Shown piece after piece: positions 18,870-27,419 of a stretch of DNA of 64,000 nt. A model generated the notes under the pieces. It did no database searches. It worked only from the letters and a program-made list of their open reading frames with translations, and had not been told where the DNA came from. The translations under genes were made by a program, and so were the position numbers. Positions within the stretch are counted from its first letter, which is position 1; each line of letters begins with the position of its first letter. The stretch comes from Mesorhizobium intechi (GTDB lineage Bacteria; Pseudomonadota; Alphaproteobacteria; Rhizobiales; Rhizobiaceae), in contig NZ_PNOT02000006.1 in NCBI RefSeq assembly GCF_002879535.1, positions 1 through 64,000 of the forward strand. The letters run 5' to 3'.

Positions 18870-20381
18870 ATGGTCGGCAATGCCGTGTTCCGCGTAGAGG
18901 GACTGAGGAAATCCTTTGGCCGAAACGAGGTGCTTGGCGGCATCTCGATCGAGCTGCATTCCGGCGAAGTCACCGTGCTGATGGGCGCCAACGGCGCCGG
19001 CAAATCCACCCTCGTCAAGATCATAAGCGGCGTCTACGAGCGCGGCGGCGGCACGATGACCCTCGCGGAGCAGGATTTTGCGCCGAACACGCCGGCGGAG
19101 GCGATCCGCGCCGGCGTTGTCACCGTGCACCAGAACATCAATGACGGCGTGGTCGCCGATCTCGACGTCGCCACAAACCTCACACTCGACAGGTTGAGCG
19201 GCAGGGGCGTGCCGACGCTGTTCAATCCGGCCCGCGTTCGCCGCGAGGCCAAGGCCGTCGCCGACCGCATGGGGTTGGCCATCGATCTCAAGGCCCGCGT
19301 CAACGACCTTTCGCTGGCCGATCGCCAGATGGTGGCGATCGCGCGCGCCTTGGCACATCAGCCGAAAGTGCTGATCCTGGACGAGCCGACGTCCTCGCTC
19401 TCCAGCGCCGAGGCCGACCGTCTGTTCGCGCTGGTCGACAGGCTGCGCGAACAAGGCGTGGCCATCCTCTATATCTCGCACCGCATGTCCGACATCAGGC
19501 GACTTGCCGATCGCATCGTCTCGATGCGTGACGGTATTGTTTCGGGCGTCTTTGACACCAAGCCGCTCGACTATGAAGGCGCGGTCAATGCCATGCTCGG
19601 CCGCAAGATCCATCTCGACCAGATCGTTGCCAGGAGTTCCGCCAGACCGGTCCTGACGGTCGAAGGCCTGCGCATCGGGCACGGGGCCAGGCCGATTTCG
19701 CTGACGCTTGGCGATGGCGAGGTCGTTGCCATCACCGGCCTCGTCGGCGTCGGCAAGACCGCGCTTGCCGAGACGCTGTTCGGCGTGCGCAAGCCGCTGA
19801 CCGGCGCCATGACGATGAACGGCAAGCCCTATGCGCCGCGATCGGCCGGCGATGCTATCGCCGCCGGCGTGTTCCTCGTCGCCAAGGACCGCGCCACCAG
19901 CGGCATCGTCGGCGACTTCAACATCGAGCGCAATGTCAGCCTGCCGTTCCTCAAGCGCATGTCGAGCCTTGGTGTGCTCAAGCGCCGTCTCGAACGCGCC
20001 ACCGCGCGTCGGCAGATCGAGGAACTCAGCATCGTCTGCCGCTCCGAGAAAGACGAGATGTCGGCATTGTCCGGCGGCAATCAGCAGAAGGTCATGGTTG
20101 CCCGCTGGATGGCCCAGAATGCCGCGCTGTTCATCCTCGACGAGCCGTTTCAGGGTGTCGATATCTCGGCCAGGCGTGACATCGCCGCCAAACTGAGGGC
20201 AAGCGCCAATGGCCGCGCGACGCTGTTGTTCGTCACCGAACTCGACGAGGCGCTGGAGACGGCCGACCGCATCCTGGTGATGTCGGAACACACAATCGTG
20301 GGCGAACACCGCAACGCCGAAGTGGATCTCGATCGCCTGCTGGCCGAGGTCGCGGGCGGGCCGCTGCACAGCAGCGCCTGA
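18870..20381 (+). CDS. ribose-type ABC transporter ATP-binding protein
   Basis: This 503-residue protein has two fused nucleotide-binding domains, as in RbsA/MglA. The first half has Walker A GANGAGKS and Walker B LILDEP. The second half has a variant Walker A (GLVGVGKT), a canonical signature LSGGNQQK, and LFILDEPFQGVD. The first-half signature is LSLADRQ, as is usual for the family. The start ATG has GGGAGG about 6 bases upstream. It heads a three-gene importer operon (ATPase, permease, binding protein) divergent from mtnK-mtnA, so methylthioribose is the most likely substrate, by inference only. Confidence 0.9.
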   Translation: MVGNAVFRVEGLRKSFGRNEVLGGISIELHSGEVTVLMGANGAGKSTLVKIISGVYERGGGTMTLAEQDFAPNTPAEAIRAGVVTVHQNINDGVVADLDVATNLTLDRLSGRGVPTLFNPARVRREAKAVADRMGLAIDLKARVNDLSLADRQMVAIARALAHQPKVLILDEPTSSLSSAEADRLFALVDRLREQGVAILYISHRMSDIRRLADRIVSMRDGIVSGVFDTKPLDYEGAVNAMLGRKIHLDQIVARSSARPVLTVEGLRIGHGARPISLTLGDGEVVAITGLVGVGKTALAETLFGVRKPLTGAMTMNGKPYAPRSAGDAIAAGVFLVAKDRATSGIVGDFNIERNVSLPFLKRMSSLGVLKRRLERATARRQIEELSIVCRSEKDEMSALSGGNQQKVMVARWMAQNAALFILDEPFQGVDISARRDIAAKLRASANGRATLLFVTELDEALETADRILVMSEHTIVGEHRNAEVDLDRLLAEVAGGPLHSSA

Positions 20382-20462
20382 ACATGGCGGCGGCTAGAAT
20401 TGGAACGGAGAGACTATGGGTCCGTGTTGGATAAGAATAGCTGCGTCGCGTGGGTGCGCTGA

Positions 20463-21458
20463 ATGACGCTGCGCGACCACGCCATCCGCTACGGCTTCAT
20501 TGTCCTTTTGTTCGGGCTGATCGCCTATTTCGCGATCGCCGCCGACGGGTTCGTCTCGCCGCAAAGTGCGGTCTTCATCTTCCAGTCGGTCGCCATCACC
20601 GGCGTGCTGGCGCTCGGCGTCACCGCCACGCTGGTCGTCGGCGGCTTCGACCTGTCGATCGGCTCGGTCGCCACATCGGCCATGATGGCGGCTGCCTATG
20701 TGATGGTGGTGCTCGAGCAGAATGCCGTCGTCGCTGTCGTGGTCTGCCTGCTCATCGGCGCCATTGTCGGCCTGATCAATGGCTGGCTGATCGTCTATAT
20801 GCGCGTGCCCGATCTGTTGGCGACGCTCGGCATGATGTTCCTGCTGGTCGGCCTGCAGCGCATCCCGACCGAAGGCCGCTCGATCGCCACGGGCATGACC
20901 ATGCCAGACGGTTCGGTCGCCAATGGCAAGTTCGGCGACGCCTTCCTGGCGCTCGGCCGCCACCGTTTCGATTTCTTCATCCCGAACCTCATTCCGGTGT
21001 CGGTGGTGGTGCTGCTGGTGCTGGCGGTGCTGATCTGGTTCTTCCTCGAATACACCCGCTTCGGCCGCATGATGTATGCGGTCGGCTCCAATGAGCGGGC
21101 CGCCGAACTCGCCGGTGCGCCTGTCAAGGCATACAAGATCTGGGCCTATGTTATTTCAGGAGTTTTTGCCTCGATCGGCGGCATTTTGCTTGCCGCCCGG
21201 CTTGGACGCGGCGACATCGCCTCGGGTAATAATCTGCTGCTCGATGCGGTGGCCGCGGCGCTGATCGGCTACGCGGTGCTCGGTGCCGCCAAGTCGAACG
21301 CCTTCGGTACCGCTGTCGGTGCGCTGTTCGTCGGCATCTTGCTGCAAGGCCTGACGATGATGAACGCGCCTTACTACACGCAGGATTTCGTCAAGGGCGT
21401 GGTTCTGGTCGTCGCCCTTGTCTTCACCTTTGCCCTTTCGGGCAGGGGCAGGGGGTAG
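20463..21458 (+). CDS. ribose-type ABC transporter permease
   Basis: This 331-residue inner-membrane permease of the RbsC/BPD_transp_2 family has about 9-10 hydrophobic segments. The family signature (GGFDLSIGSVATSAMM in the N-terminal third, AVGSNERAAELAGAPVKAYK in the middle) is visible. It follows the ATPase gene by 81 bases and precedes the binding-protein gene by 47 bases. One permease gene means a homodimeric channel, as in ribose importers. Confidence 0.92.
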   Translation: MTLRDHAIRYGFIVLLFGLIAYFAIAADGFVSPQSAVFIFQSVAITGVLALGVTATLVVGGFDLSIGSVATSAMMAAAYVMVVLEQNAVVAVVVCLLIGAIVGLINGWLIVYMRVPDLLATLGMMFLLVGLQRIPTEGRSIATGMTMPDGSVANGKFGDAFLALGRHRFDFFIPNLIPVSVVVLLVLAVLIWFFLEYTRFGRMMYAVGSNERAAELAGAPVKAYKIWAYVISGVFASIGGILLAARLGRGDIASGNNLLLDAVAAALIGYAVLGAAKSNAFGTAVGALFVGILLQGLTMMNAPYYTQDFVKGVVLVVALVFTFALSGRGRG

Positions 21459-21505
21459 CCTCGACCGGACAGGATTTGGGTTCAACAAGAGTGGAGGAAA
21501 ACAAG

Positions 21506-22558
21506 GTGAACATCACGAGAAGACTTCTGGGGAAGGTGGCGCTCGGGCTGGCCGGCGCAACCATGCTGATGCAGTTCCCGGCTTTTGCCGCGGACAAGCC
21601 GGCCCCGTTCGACAAGCCCGGCGTCAAGATCGCGCTGGTGCGCTATCTCTCGACCGGTGACTTCTTCCAGGCCTATCTCTCGGGCGTCGAGGCGCAAGCC
21701 AAGGCGCTTGGCATCGACCTGCGCGTGCTCGACAGCCGCCAGGATGCCGCCCTTCAGTCCGACATGGTCGACCAGGCCATCGCGCTCGGCGTGCAGGGCA
21801 TCATCATCCAGCACGGCCTGACGGAATCGATGAAGGATGCGGCGCAGCGCGCGGTCGACGCCGGCATCAAGGTCGTGGCCTTCGACGTCAATGTCGAAAA
21901 CCCGAAGATCCCGCAGATCGAGCAGTCGGACAAAGACCTTGCCCGCCTCGCGCTCGAGCAGGCGGTGAAGGACAATGGTGAGAGCTGGAATGCCGGCTAT
22001 GTCTACGTCGCCGGTATCGCGCCGCTCGACCGCCGCAACGAGACCTGGGTCGACGTCAAGAAGAAATATGCCGGCATCAAGGAAGTCGCGATGTTCGGCA
22101 CGCTCGACAACCCGATCGCCAACTCGGTCGCCAACCAGGCGCGTTCGGTGCTGTCGGCCCATCCCGACATCAAGGTGATGTTCGCCCCCTATGACGAATT
22201 CGCCAAGGGCGTGAAGATCGCCGTCGACGAAGCCGGCCTGAACAAGGGCATCAAAATCTATTCGGCCGACATCTCGACATCGGACATATCAGCGATGCGC
22301 GAGCCCGACAGCGCCTGGGCGGCGACCGCCGCCACCAACCCCGCCGTCGTTGGCCAGGTCTCGGTGCGCGCTCTGGCGCAGCTGCTCGCCGGTGAAGACC
22401 CTGGCCACAACGTCATCGTGCCGCCGACGTTGATCACCCAGAAAGAGCTGATCGACAAGGACATCAAGAACATGGAAGACCTGTCGGCCAAGCTGCCCCA
22501 GTTCGCCCATGCCGATGTCGCCATGCCTACCTGGATGCCGAACCCGAACGCGAAGTAA
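21506..22558 (+). CDS. ribose-type ABC transporter periplasmic substrate-binding protein
   Basis: This 350-residue periplasmic binding protein of the ribose/galactose type starts at GTG with GGAGG 8 bases upstream. A signal peptide covers residues 1-28 (basic VNITRRLL, hydrophobic core, cleavage after PAFA). The mature protein begins with the family-like KIALVRYLSTGDFFQAYLSGVEAQAKALG, and the periplasmic-binding fold continues to the end. Divergence from mtnK-mtnA suggests methylthioribose as ligand. The last 186 bases (22373-22558) are repeated at 23861-24046 with about 95% identity, so the 3' end seems to have been exchanged or restored during a recombination event. Confidence 0.9.
   Translation: MNITRRLLGKVALGLAGATMLMQFPAFAADKPAPFDKPGVKIALVRYLSTGDFFQAYLSGVEAQAKALGIDLRVLDSRQDAALQSDMVDQAIALGVQGIIIQHGLTESMKDAAQRAVDAGIKVVAFDVNVENPKIPQIEQSDKDLARLALEQAVKDNGESWNAGYVYVAGIAPLDRRNETWVDVKKKYAGIKEVAMFGTLDNPIANSVANQARSVLSAHPDIKVMFAPYDEFAKGVKIAVDEAGLNKGIKIYSADISTSDISAMREPDSAWAATAATNPAVVGQVSVRALAQLLAGEDPGHNVIVPPTLITQKELIDKDIKNMEDLSAKLPQFAHADVAMPTWMPNPNAK
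22373..22558 (+). repeat. 186-bp direct repeat, copy 1 (3' end of the binding-protein gene)
   Basis: This copy is part of the intact gene. Aligned by eye with 23861-24046 (offset 1488) it differs at 9 positions, including TAA against TAG as stop codon and a Thr/Ala change near the C-terminus. Each copy is followed by its own, unrelated terminator hairpin. Confidence 0.9.
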
Positions 22559-22572
22559 GGGTCGGCGCACAA

Positions 22573-22606
22573 AGAAAAGAGCGGCTTGCGAGCCGCTCTT
22601 TTTTGC
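22573..22606 (+). terminator. rho-independent terminator after the binding-protein gene
   Basis: AGAGCGGCT at 22578-22586 and AGCCGCTCT at 22591-22599 form a perfect 9-bp stem with a TGCG loop, followed by a run of six T. It lies 20 bases after the TAA of the binding-protein gene and ends the ABC transporter operon. Confidence 0.9.
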
Positions 22607-22640
22607 TGGCATGGGGACCGCCACCACCGTTGGGTGTTTC

Positions 22641-23633
22641 TCAGAACAGGTTGCGATCGTCGCTCCTCGGATCGCTGTCTACCTGATGAGGCACATAGAG
22701 ATCAGAGCGAGCCTTTCGTCTCCAGGGTCGCGCAAGATTCTCGGGATCAGTCCTGATGTCCGCAACTGATATAGCAGGGTTTCCATTCGCCGGGCATCGC
22801 GCAGCCCATTGACCATTGGGTGCAGCTATTCCTGAAGGCGTTGTCGCGCTCTGGGCGGCGTGAGCGGAATAGCTGACCCAGTATGTATTGCTTGCGGCAT
22901 GTCCCAGCACCTCTGCTGCGAAAGCCGGCGCTGCGGAAGGCGTCTCACCTGTGGTTGAGAACAGGACACAATCAACGTCGAGCTTTTCGTACTCGGCAAA
23001 GACTTCGGGATAGTGCGCCTCCATACCGAGCGTGCATCCAAAGCGGGCGCCGTCAATCTCAAAAGTCGCCGGGCCTTTTCCCGGCGCGTACATGAATGAA
23101 ATTTTTGTGTTCGATAGCAGGCGCTCATCATAGCGCGTCACGAGCTCTCCAAGATCGGAGATGACATACAGGCTGTTATGCGGGCGGTGCGGCGGGGTGA
23201 GTTGGTGGACTGAGCCGAATACCGTCCACAGCCTAAGGTCTCTCGCAACTACGCGGATTGCTTCCAATTCTTCTCGCAAAACCACCCATTCGAAACGGGT
23301 CCAGTCAGCATCGCCGATTTCCTTAGGGGCGGTTTCGGACATGATGCGCTTGTTAGGGGAGCACGTTGCTCCTTCCGGGAAATGTACAAGGCGCGCTCCG
23401 GCTTTATGGGCATCACGCATCAAGCGACGCATTTCCATTCCACTGGCCCGCAGTCCGGAAACGTCGCGAGGGTCATTGAAAAGCGAAGTCTGGGCTACGG
23501 CCAACCGCACTGATTTGGCTTCAGAACGATCCGGCAATGTCGGGCGAACATGTCTGAGGGCTGCGGTGTAAGACTCGCCCGTTTTGGCTGCGCGAGCACG
23601 CACACGGCGTTTGAGATTTCCATTTTGCGTCAT
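22641..23633 (-). CDS. nitrilase-fold (carbon-nitrogen hydrolase family) protein
   Basis: This 330-residue protein has about 40 extra N-terminal residues before a carbon-nitrogen hydrolase domain (from RLAVAQTSLF). The family Glu is visible in HFPEGATCSP (residue 87). The segment that usually reads GxxxCxExxxPE is FGCTLGMEAHYPE, with Gly (residue 203) where the nucleophilic Cys is expected and a Cys three residues earlier (residue 200). The usual Lys region reads RYDERLLSNTKISF. It is either a subfamily with a shifted active site or an inactive homologue. The start ATG has GAAAGG 9 bases upstream. The gene looks less GC-rich than its neighbours and lies between two copies of a binding-protein 3' end, both signs of acquired DNA. 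Confidence 0.75.
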   Translation of the reverse strand: MTQNGNLKRRVRARAAKTGESYTAALRHVRPTLPDRSEAKSVRLAVAQTSLFNDPRDVSGLRASGMEMRRLMRDAHKAGARLVHFPEGATCSPNKRIMSETAPKEIGDADWTRFEWVVLREELEAIRVVARDLRLWTVFGSVHQLTPPHRPHNSLYVISDLGELVTRYDERLLSNTKISFMYAPGKGPATFEIDGARFGCTLGMEAHYPEVFAEYEKLDVDCVLFSTTGETPSAAPAFAAEVLGHAASNTYWVSYSAHAAQSATTPSGIAAPNGQWAARCPANGNPAISVADIRTDPENLARPWRRKARSDLYVPHQVDSDPRSDDRNLF

Positions 23634-23860
23634 TGTCAGGCCTTTCACGTCTCGGACGCAAGTTCCCCAGCAACCACGCCCGAAACGGTTGGACCAAGAC
23701 AGCAACCCGAGACGAAAGTCCCTTTGCCTCCGGCTAAGACCATGCTGGGGAAGGTCGTTGGAGGTTGTGCGCAGGCAACGCGAACACAAAGATGTCGGCC
23801 CAACATCGATTCGTCAACCTGTTGCAAAAACTTCGAAGCGACCGGTCCACGTTTGATCTT

Positions 23861-24046
23861 CTGTCGCAGTTGCTCGCCGGTGAAGACCCTGGCCACAACG
23901 TCATCGTGCCGCCGACGTTGATCACCCAGAAAGAGCTGATCGACAAGGACATCAAGAACATGGAAGACCTGTCGGCCAAGCTGCCGCAGTTCGCCCATGC
24001 AGATGTCGCGATGCCGGCATGGATGCCGAACCCGAACGCGAAGTAG
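23861..24046 (+). pseudogene. second copy of the binding-protein 3' end (remnant)
   Basis: This encodes the last 61 residues of a binding protein nearly identical to the intact gene at 21506-22558, including stop codon TAG. No signal peptide, start signal or earlier part of the gene precedes it. The sequence from 23634 to 23860 is unrelated and I see no gene in it. A short frame from 23795 runs into this remnant but lacks a ribosome site. Either this is the original gene end displaced by an insertion that brought a new end, or it arrived with the nitrilase segment. Confidence 0.85.
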
Positions 24047-24062
24047 GTGTCGTCATAGCACA

Positions 24063-24097
24063 TACAAAAACGGCGGCCCGCGGGCCGCCTTTTTGTA
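24063..24097. terminator. two-way terminator between the binding-protein remnant and the RhaD-type gene
   Basis: A GC stem (GGCGGCCC at 24072-24079, GGGCCGCC at 24082-24089) is flanked by A-rich sequence on the left and T-rich sequence on the right, and so works in both directions. It lies 16 bases before the 3' end of the convergent aldolase/dehydrogenase gene. It was probably the original end of the sugar ABC operon before the insertion upstream. Confidence 0.88.
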
Positions 24098-24112
24098 TGT
24101 ATGCGGGAAAGC

Positions 24113-26167
24113 CTACCGCAGCGCCGCCGCGATGTTGCCGCCGTCGACCGTCGTCACATCGGCCGTCGTCCGTTCGGCCAGCGCGTGATGCAGGAACGCC
24201 TGCGCCACATCCTGCGCCGTCACTTCCTGGCCGAGCAGGTTGCCGGACATGTATTCCTTCTCGGACACGCCTCGCGCACCCGATCGGCTGGCGATCATCG
24301 CGTCGGTCAAAAGGCCCGAACGGATGCGGTCGGCGTTGACGGCGTTCGAGCGGATGCCATGGGCGCCGTAGTCGAGTGCGTATTGCCTGGACAGGAACAA
24401 AGTCGCCGCCTTCGGCACGCCATAGGCGCCGAATTTCGGACCCGGATTGACCGCCTGCTTGGAGGTGTTGAACAACAGCACGCCGCCGGTGCCCTGTTCG
24501 AGCATGATGCGCACGGCGTTCTGCGCCACCGACTGATGGGCGAAGAAATTGAGCTCGAAGCTTTTGCGCAGCAGCGCATCATCCAACTCGCCGATCCGGC
24601 CTTCCCAGGCCGCACCCGCATTGGAGACCAGGATGTCGACGCCGCCGAAGACGGCGACCGCTTTGTCGAAAGCGGCCCGCACCTGGGCTGGGTCTGTGAT
24701 GTCGGCGGCCACGCCGATGGAATTGTTGCCGGCCTTCTTGGCCGAATCGGCGGCCTTTTCGGCGTCGAGATCGACGACGACCGCATGAGCGCCATTGTCG
24801 GCGAACAGCTTTGCCGTTGCAGCGCCGATCGCTCCGGCGCCGCCGGTGATCAGCACCACCTGGCCGGTCAGCGGTTTCGGCTTGTTCGAGGCAAGCTTGG
24901 CCTGCTCGAGCGACCAGTATTCGAGCGGGAACAAATCGGCCTTGGACAGCGGATGGAAACGGCCAATGGCTTCGGCGCCGCGCACCGCCTCGATCCACAT
25001 CTCGCCGACATCGGAAGCGATCCTGGCATCTTTCAGCGTGCGGCCGTGGCCGAACATGCCGAGCCCTGGCACCAGCGTCAGCCGCGGCATCGGGTCGAGC
25101 ATGGTGCGCTTGACGTCGTCGAGTGCGTCATTGCTCTCGAAATAGGCGCGGTACTCCTTGGCGAAAGCGTCGACATGGCTCTTGATGACAGCCTTGTAGT
25201 CGCCAATCTTGTCGGCGTCGGGCGCCGGCACCGCCATCGGGCCGGTCTTGATGCGGATCGACAGGTCCGGTGTCGACACGCCGCGTCCGGCATAGTCGGC
25301 GATCGCGGCCGAATTGATGAAATCGACGATCGCCTCGGAGGTGCGGAAGTCCGAGATCATGCGGTCGAAGCGGCCTTCGCCGCGCGCCACCGCAACGGCG
25401 CCGCGCAGCATCGGCGCGATGGACGCCGGCGTCGCGAGCTTTGCCGGCAACGCCGACTTTGCCGCTTTCGGCTTGGCGTTCCTGGCGACGTACTCCTCGG
25501 CGACGTTCACATAGTGGATCATCCGGTCATAGGCCTGCCTGGCATCGTCGCCGAAGGTGAAGATGCCGTGCTTGTCGAGGATCAGTCCTTCGACCGTCGG
25601 GTCGGCATCGAAGACGTCGGCCGCCGCCTTGGCGAGGTCGAAGCCCGGCATGATGTAGGGAACGTAACCCATCTTGCTGCCGAAAACCGTCTTGACCAGC
25701 GGCTTCGAGTCTTCCTGGTCGACGATGGCCAGGATGGCGGTCGAATGGGTGTGGTCGACGAATTTATGCGGCAGGAAGGCATGCAACAGCGTCTCGACCG
25801 AGGGGTTGGGGGAGGACGGGTCGATGAGGTTTGCCCGCTGCAGCGCCACCATGTCCTCGTCCGCGAGCGTGTCCAGCGCGCGCGCCTTGAGCAGGGCGCC
25901 CATCTTGACCGCCGGCAGTCCCTGCGGCTCGATGACGGCCATGTCCCAGCCGCTGCCCTTGACGCACAGCACATCCCATTCATCGCCGACGAGATCGGTC
26001 GCCTTGATCTTGCAGGACGTGTTGCCGCCGCCATGCAGGACCAGCTGTGGCACGCCACCCAGCAGCCGCGTCGTGTAGACGCGCAGCGCGAGGTCGCGGC
26101 CGACGCCTTTCTTCGCATAGTCGGCGACGAGTTTCTCAGCCGTGTCGTCGTTCCACAAATTCTTCAT
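24113..26167 (-). CDS. bifunctional class II aldolase / short-chain dehydrogenase (RhaD type)
   Basis: This 684-residue fusion has an N-terminal zinc aldolase with HGGGNTSCK near residue 45, zinc ligands in VDHTHSTA and the His of LDKHGIF. The C-terminal short-chain dehydrogenase starts near residue 425 with LITGGAGAIGAATA and has the Tyr/Lys pair in AYGVPKAA. Such fusions (RhaD/RhaI) usually split rhamnulose 1-phosphate and oxidise lactaldehyde. No other rhamnose gene is present here. The neighbours are a SorC regulator and, across the terminator, an ABC importer with mtnK-mtnA. It could therefore act on methylthioribulose 1-phosphate, giving dihydroxyacetone phosphate and methylthioacetaldehyde; this is inference. 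The start at MKNLWND fits the family. Confidence 0.85.
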   Translation of the reverse strand: MKNLWNDDTAEKLVADYAKKGVGRDLALRVYTTRLLGGVPQLVLHGGGNTSCKIKATDLVGDEWDVLCVKGSGWDMAVIEPQGLPAVKMGALLKARALDTLADEDMVALQRANLIDPSSPNPSVETLLHAFLPHKFVDHTHSTAILAIVDQEDSKPLVKTVFGSKMGYVPYIMPGFDLAKAAADVFDADPTVEGLILDKHGIFTFGDDARQAYDRMIHYVNVAEEYVARNAKPKAAKSALPAKLATPASIAPMLRGAVAVARGEGRFDRMISDFRTSEAIVDFINSAAIADYAGRGVSTPDLSIRIKTGPMAVPAPDADKIGDYKAVIKSHVDAFAKEYRAYFESNDALDDVKRTMLDPMPRLTLVPGLGMFGHGRTLKDARIASDVGEMWIEAVRGAEAIGRFHPLSKADLFPLEYWSLEQAKLASNKPKPLTGQVVLITGGAGAIGAATAKLFADNGAHAVVVDLDAEKAADSAKKAGNNSIGVAADITDPAQVRAAFDKAVAVFGGVDILVSNAGAAWEGRIGELDDALLRKSFELNFFAHQSVAQNAVRIMLEQGTGGVLLFNTSKQAVNPGPKFGAYGVPKAATLFLSRQYALDYGAHGIRSNAVNADRIRSGLLTDAMIASRSGARGVSEKEYMSGNLLGQEVTAQDVAQAFLHHALAERTTADVTTVDGGNIAAALR

Positions 26168-26253
26168 GTTCGCTTCGTCCAGTTGCTGTCTTTGGTGGTG
26201 AAACAGGAATGCCGCGACGCCTTGATGACAATGCGCCGGCGAAGGGTTGCTTA

Positions 26254-27219
26254 TCAGGATGCTTTTTGTGGCATCGCTCCGGCATGATCGAGCAGCCGTT
26301 GCGCCATATTGGCGCCGACCACAAGATGCGTGCAAAGTCCGCCCGCGAGCGCCGCGAGCAACGGCTCGAACTTGCTGTCCTCCTGCACCACCATCAAGCG
26401 TTTTTCGATGGCACGCAGCGAGCCGAGTTCAGCCGAAATGACCCGGCGGTTGTAGCTGCAATCGAGCGCCTCGCCCCTGGCGTTGATGATCTGTCCGGCA
26501 ATCACCCCGGCTGCGCCGATGCCGCGCAGCGCGGCCATTTCGTCCGGGTTCAGCGCGCCGCATTTGACGACATGGCTGTCTGCATCGACGGTGCCGACGG
26601 AGAAAAGCGCGAGATTGCAATCGGCGATGCCGGCCAGCTGTTCGCGGATCACGGGCTCGGCGCGCAATGCACGCGCGAGATCTTCCGTCGACAGCACCAG
26701 CGGCGCATAGAAATTAAGCCCCTTGGCGTTGAGCCGGCGCGCAATTTCCATGGTGCACTGATCGGGCCGATAGGAGTAAGGCGCGCCGAGATTGCCGCAG
26801 AGCTGCACGACCGTGACATCCTGCAGGTCGGCATAGGACATGATGTCGGCGATCGTATAGACGGTGCGGCCCCAGGCCACGCCGATGCGGTCGCCCTTCT
26901 TGACCAGTTCGAGAAAGACGCTCGCCGCCAACACGGCGATATCGGTCGACGGGTCGGGTATATGGCCGTTCTCCGGCGCGATCCAGACCGCGTCGAGCTT
27001 CAAGGCGTCCTCGAGCCGGCGCGCCATCACGTCGTCGGTAAACAGCTGCGTCGAGGTCGAGATGTTGACGATGCCGGTCTCGCGCGCCTTGCGCAGATAC
27101 ATGGCCACCGAGGCACGCGAAATGTTAAGCTGGCTTGCAACCTGGTCCTGCCGCAGGCCATGCGCATAGTAGAGCCAGGCGGCTTTGTGAATGAGTTGTT
27201 CTGCCGGTCGGATCGCCAT
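26254..27219 (-). CDS. SorC-family (DeoR-like) sugar-binding transcriptional regulator
   Basis: This 321-residue regulator has a helix-turn-helix in residues about 10-50 (YYAHGLRQDQVASQLNISRASVAMYLRKARETGIV). A SorC/EryD-type sugar-phosphate-binding domain follows, with the family-like KKGDRIGVAWGRTVYTIA. The start ATG has GAGGAG 6 bases upstream; a longer frame to 27258 lacks one. It is upstream of, and in line with, the aldolase/dehydrogenase fusion (87-base gap), so it probably controls that gene and itself. EryD, the erythritol repressor, belongs to the same family, so control of the ery genes 17 kb away is a second possibility. Confidence 0.85.
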   Translation of the reverse strand: MAIRPAEQLIHKAAWLYYAHGLRQDQVASQLNISRASVAMYLRKARETGIVNISTSTQLFTDDVMARRLEDALKLDAVWIAPENGHIPDPSTDIAVLAASVFLELVKKGDRIGVAWGRTVYTIADIMSYADLQDVTVVQLCGNLGAPYSYRPDQCTMEIARRLNAKGLNFYAPLVLSTEDLARALRAEPVIREQLAGIADCNLALFSVGTVDADSHVVKCGALNPDEMAALRGIGAAGVIAGQIINARGEALDCSYNRRVISAELGSLRAIEKRLMVVQEDSKFEPLLAALAGGLCTHLVVGANMAQRLLDHAGAMPQKAS

Positions 27220-27419
27220 GCCGTCTCCTCGGCTGACATTAGTCACGGCTCTCGACAAAAGTCAACTTGGGATGCACGAGTGCGATCGCCTCTAGACAAG
27301 ACATATCCGGGACAGTCGTTCCACGAAGCCCGGACAGCATTGCATTTTTGGCCGTTCAGGGGGATGGCCTGACGGAAGTCCTAGGGTTAGAAAACTCGAA
27401 GGACTTTGGGGAGGACGGG

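Noticed and set aside
23819-23837. CTGTTGCAAAAACTTCGAA, reminiscent of some insertion-sequence ends
   Set aside because: No transposase frame, no inverted partner and no target duplication were found near it. The resemblance is too short to call.
23795-24046. Short frame running into the second copy of the binding-protein end, as a separate small gene
   Set aside because: It has no ribosome site and two thirds of it is the copied gene end, so it is treated as a remnant.
24101-26287. A 728-codon open frame on the plus strand, antisense to the RhaD-type gene
   Set aside because: Long antisense frames are common in GC-rich coding DNA. The minus strand has zinc, Rossmann and catalytic motifs; the plus frame has none.
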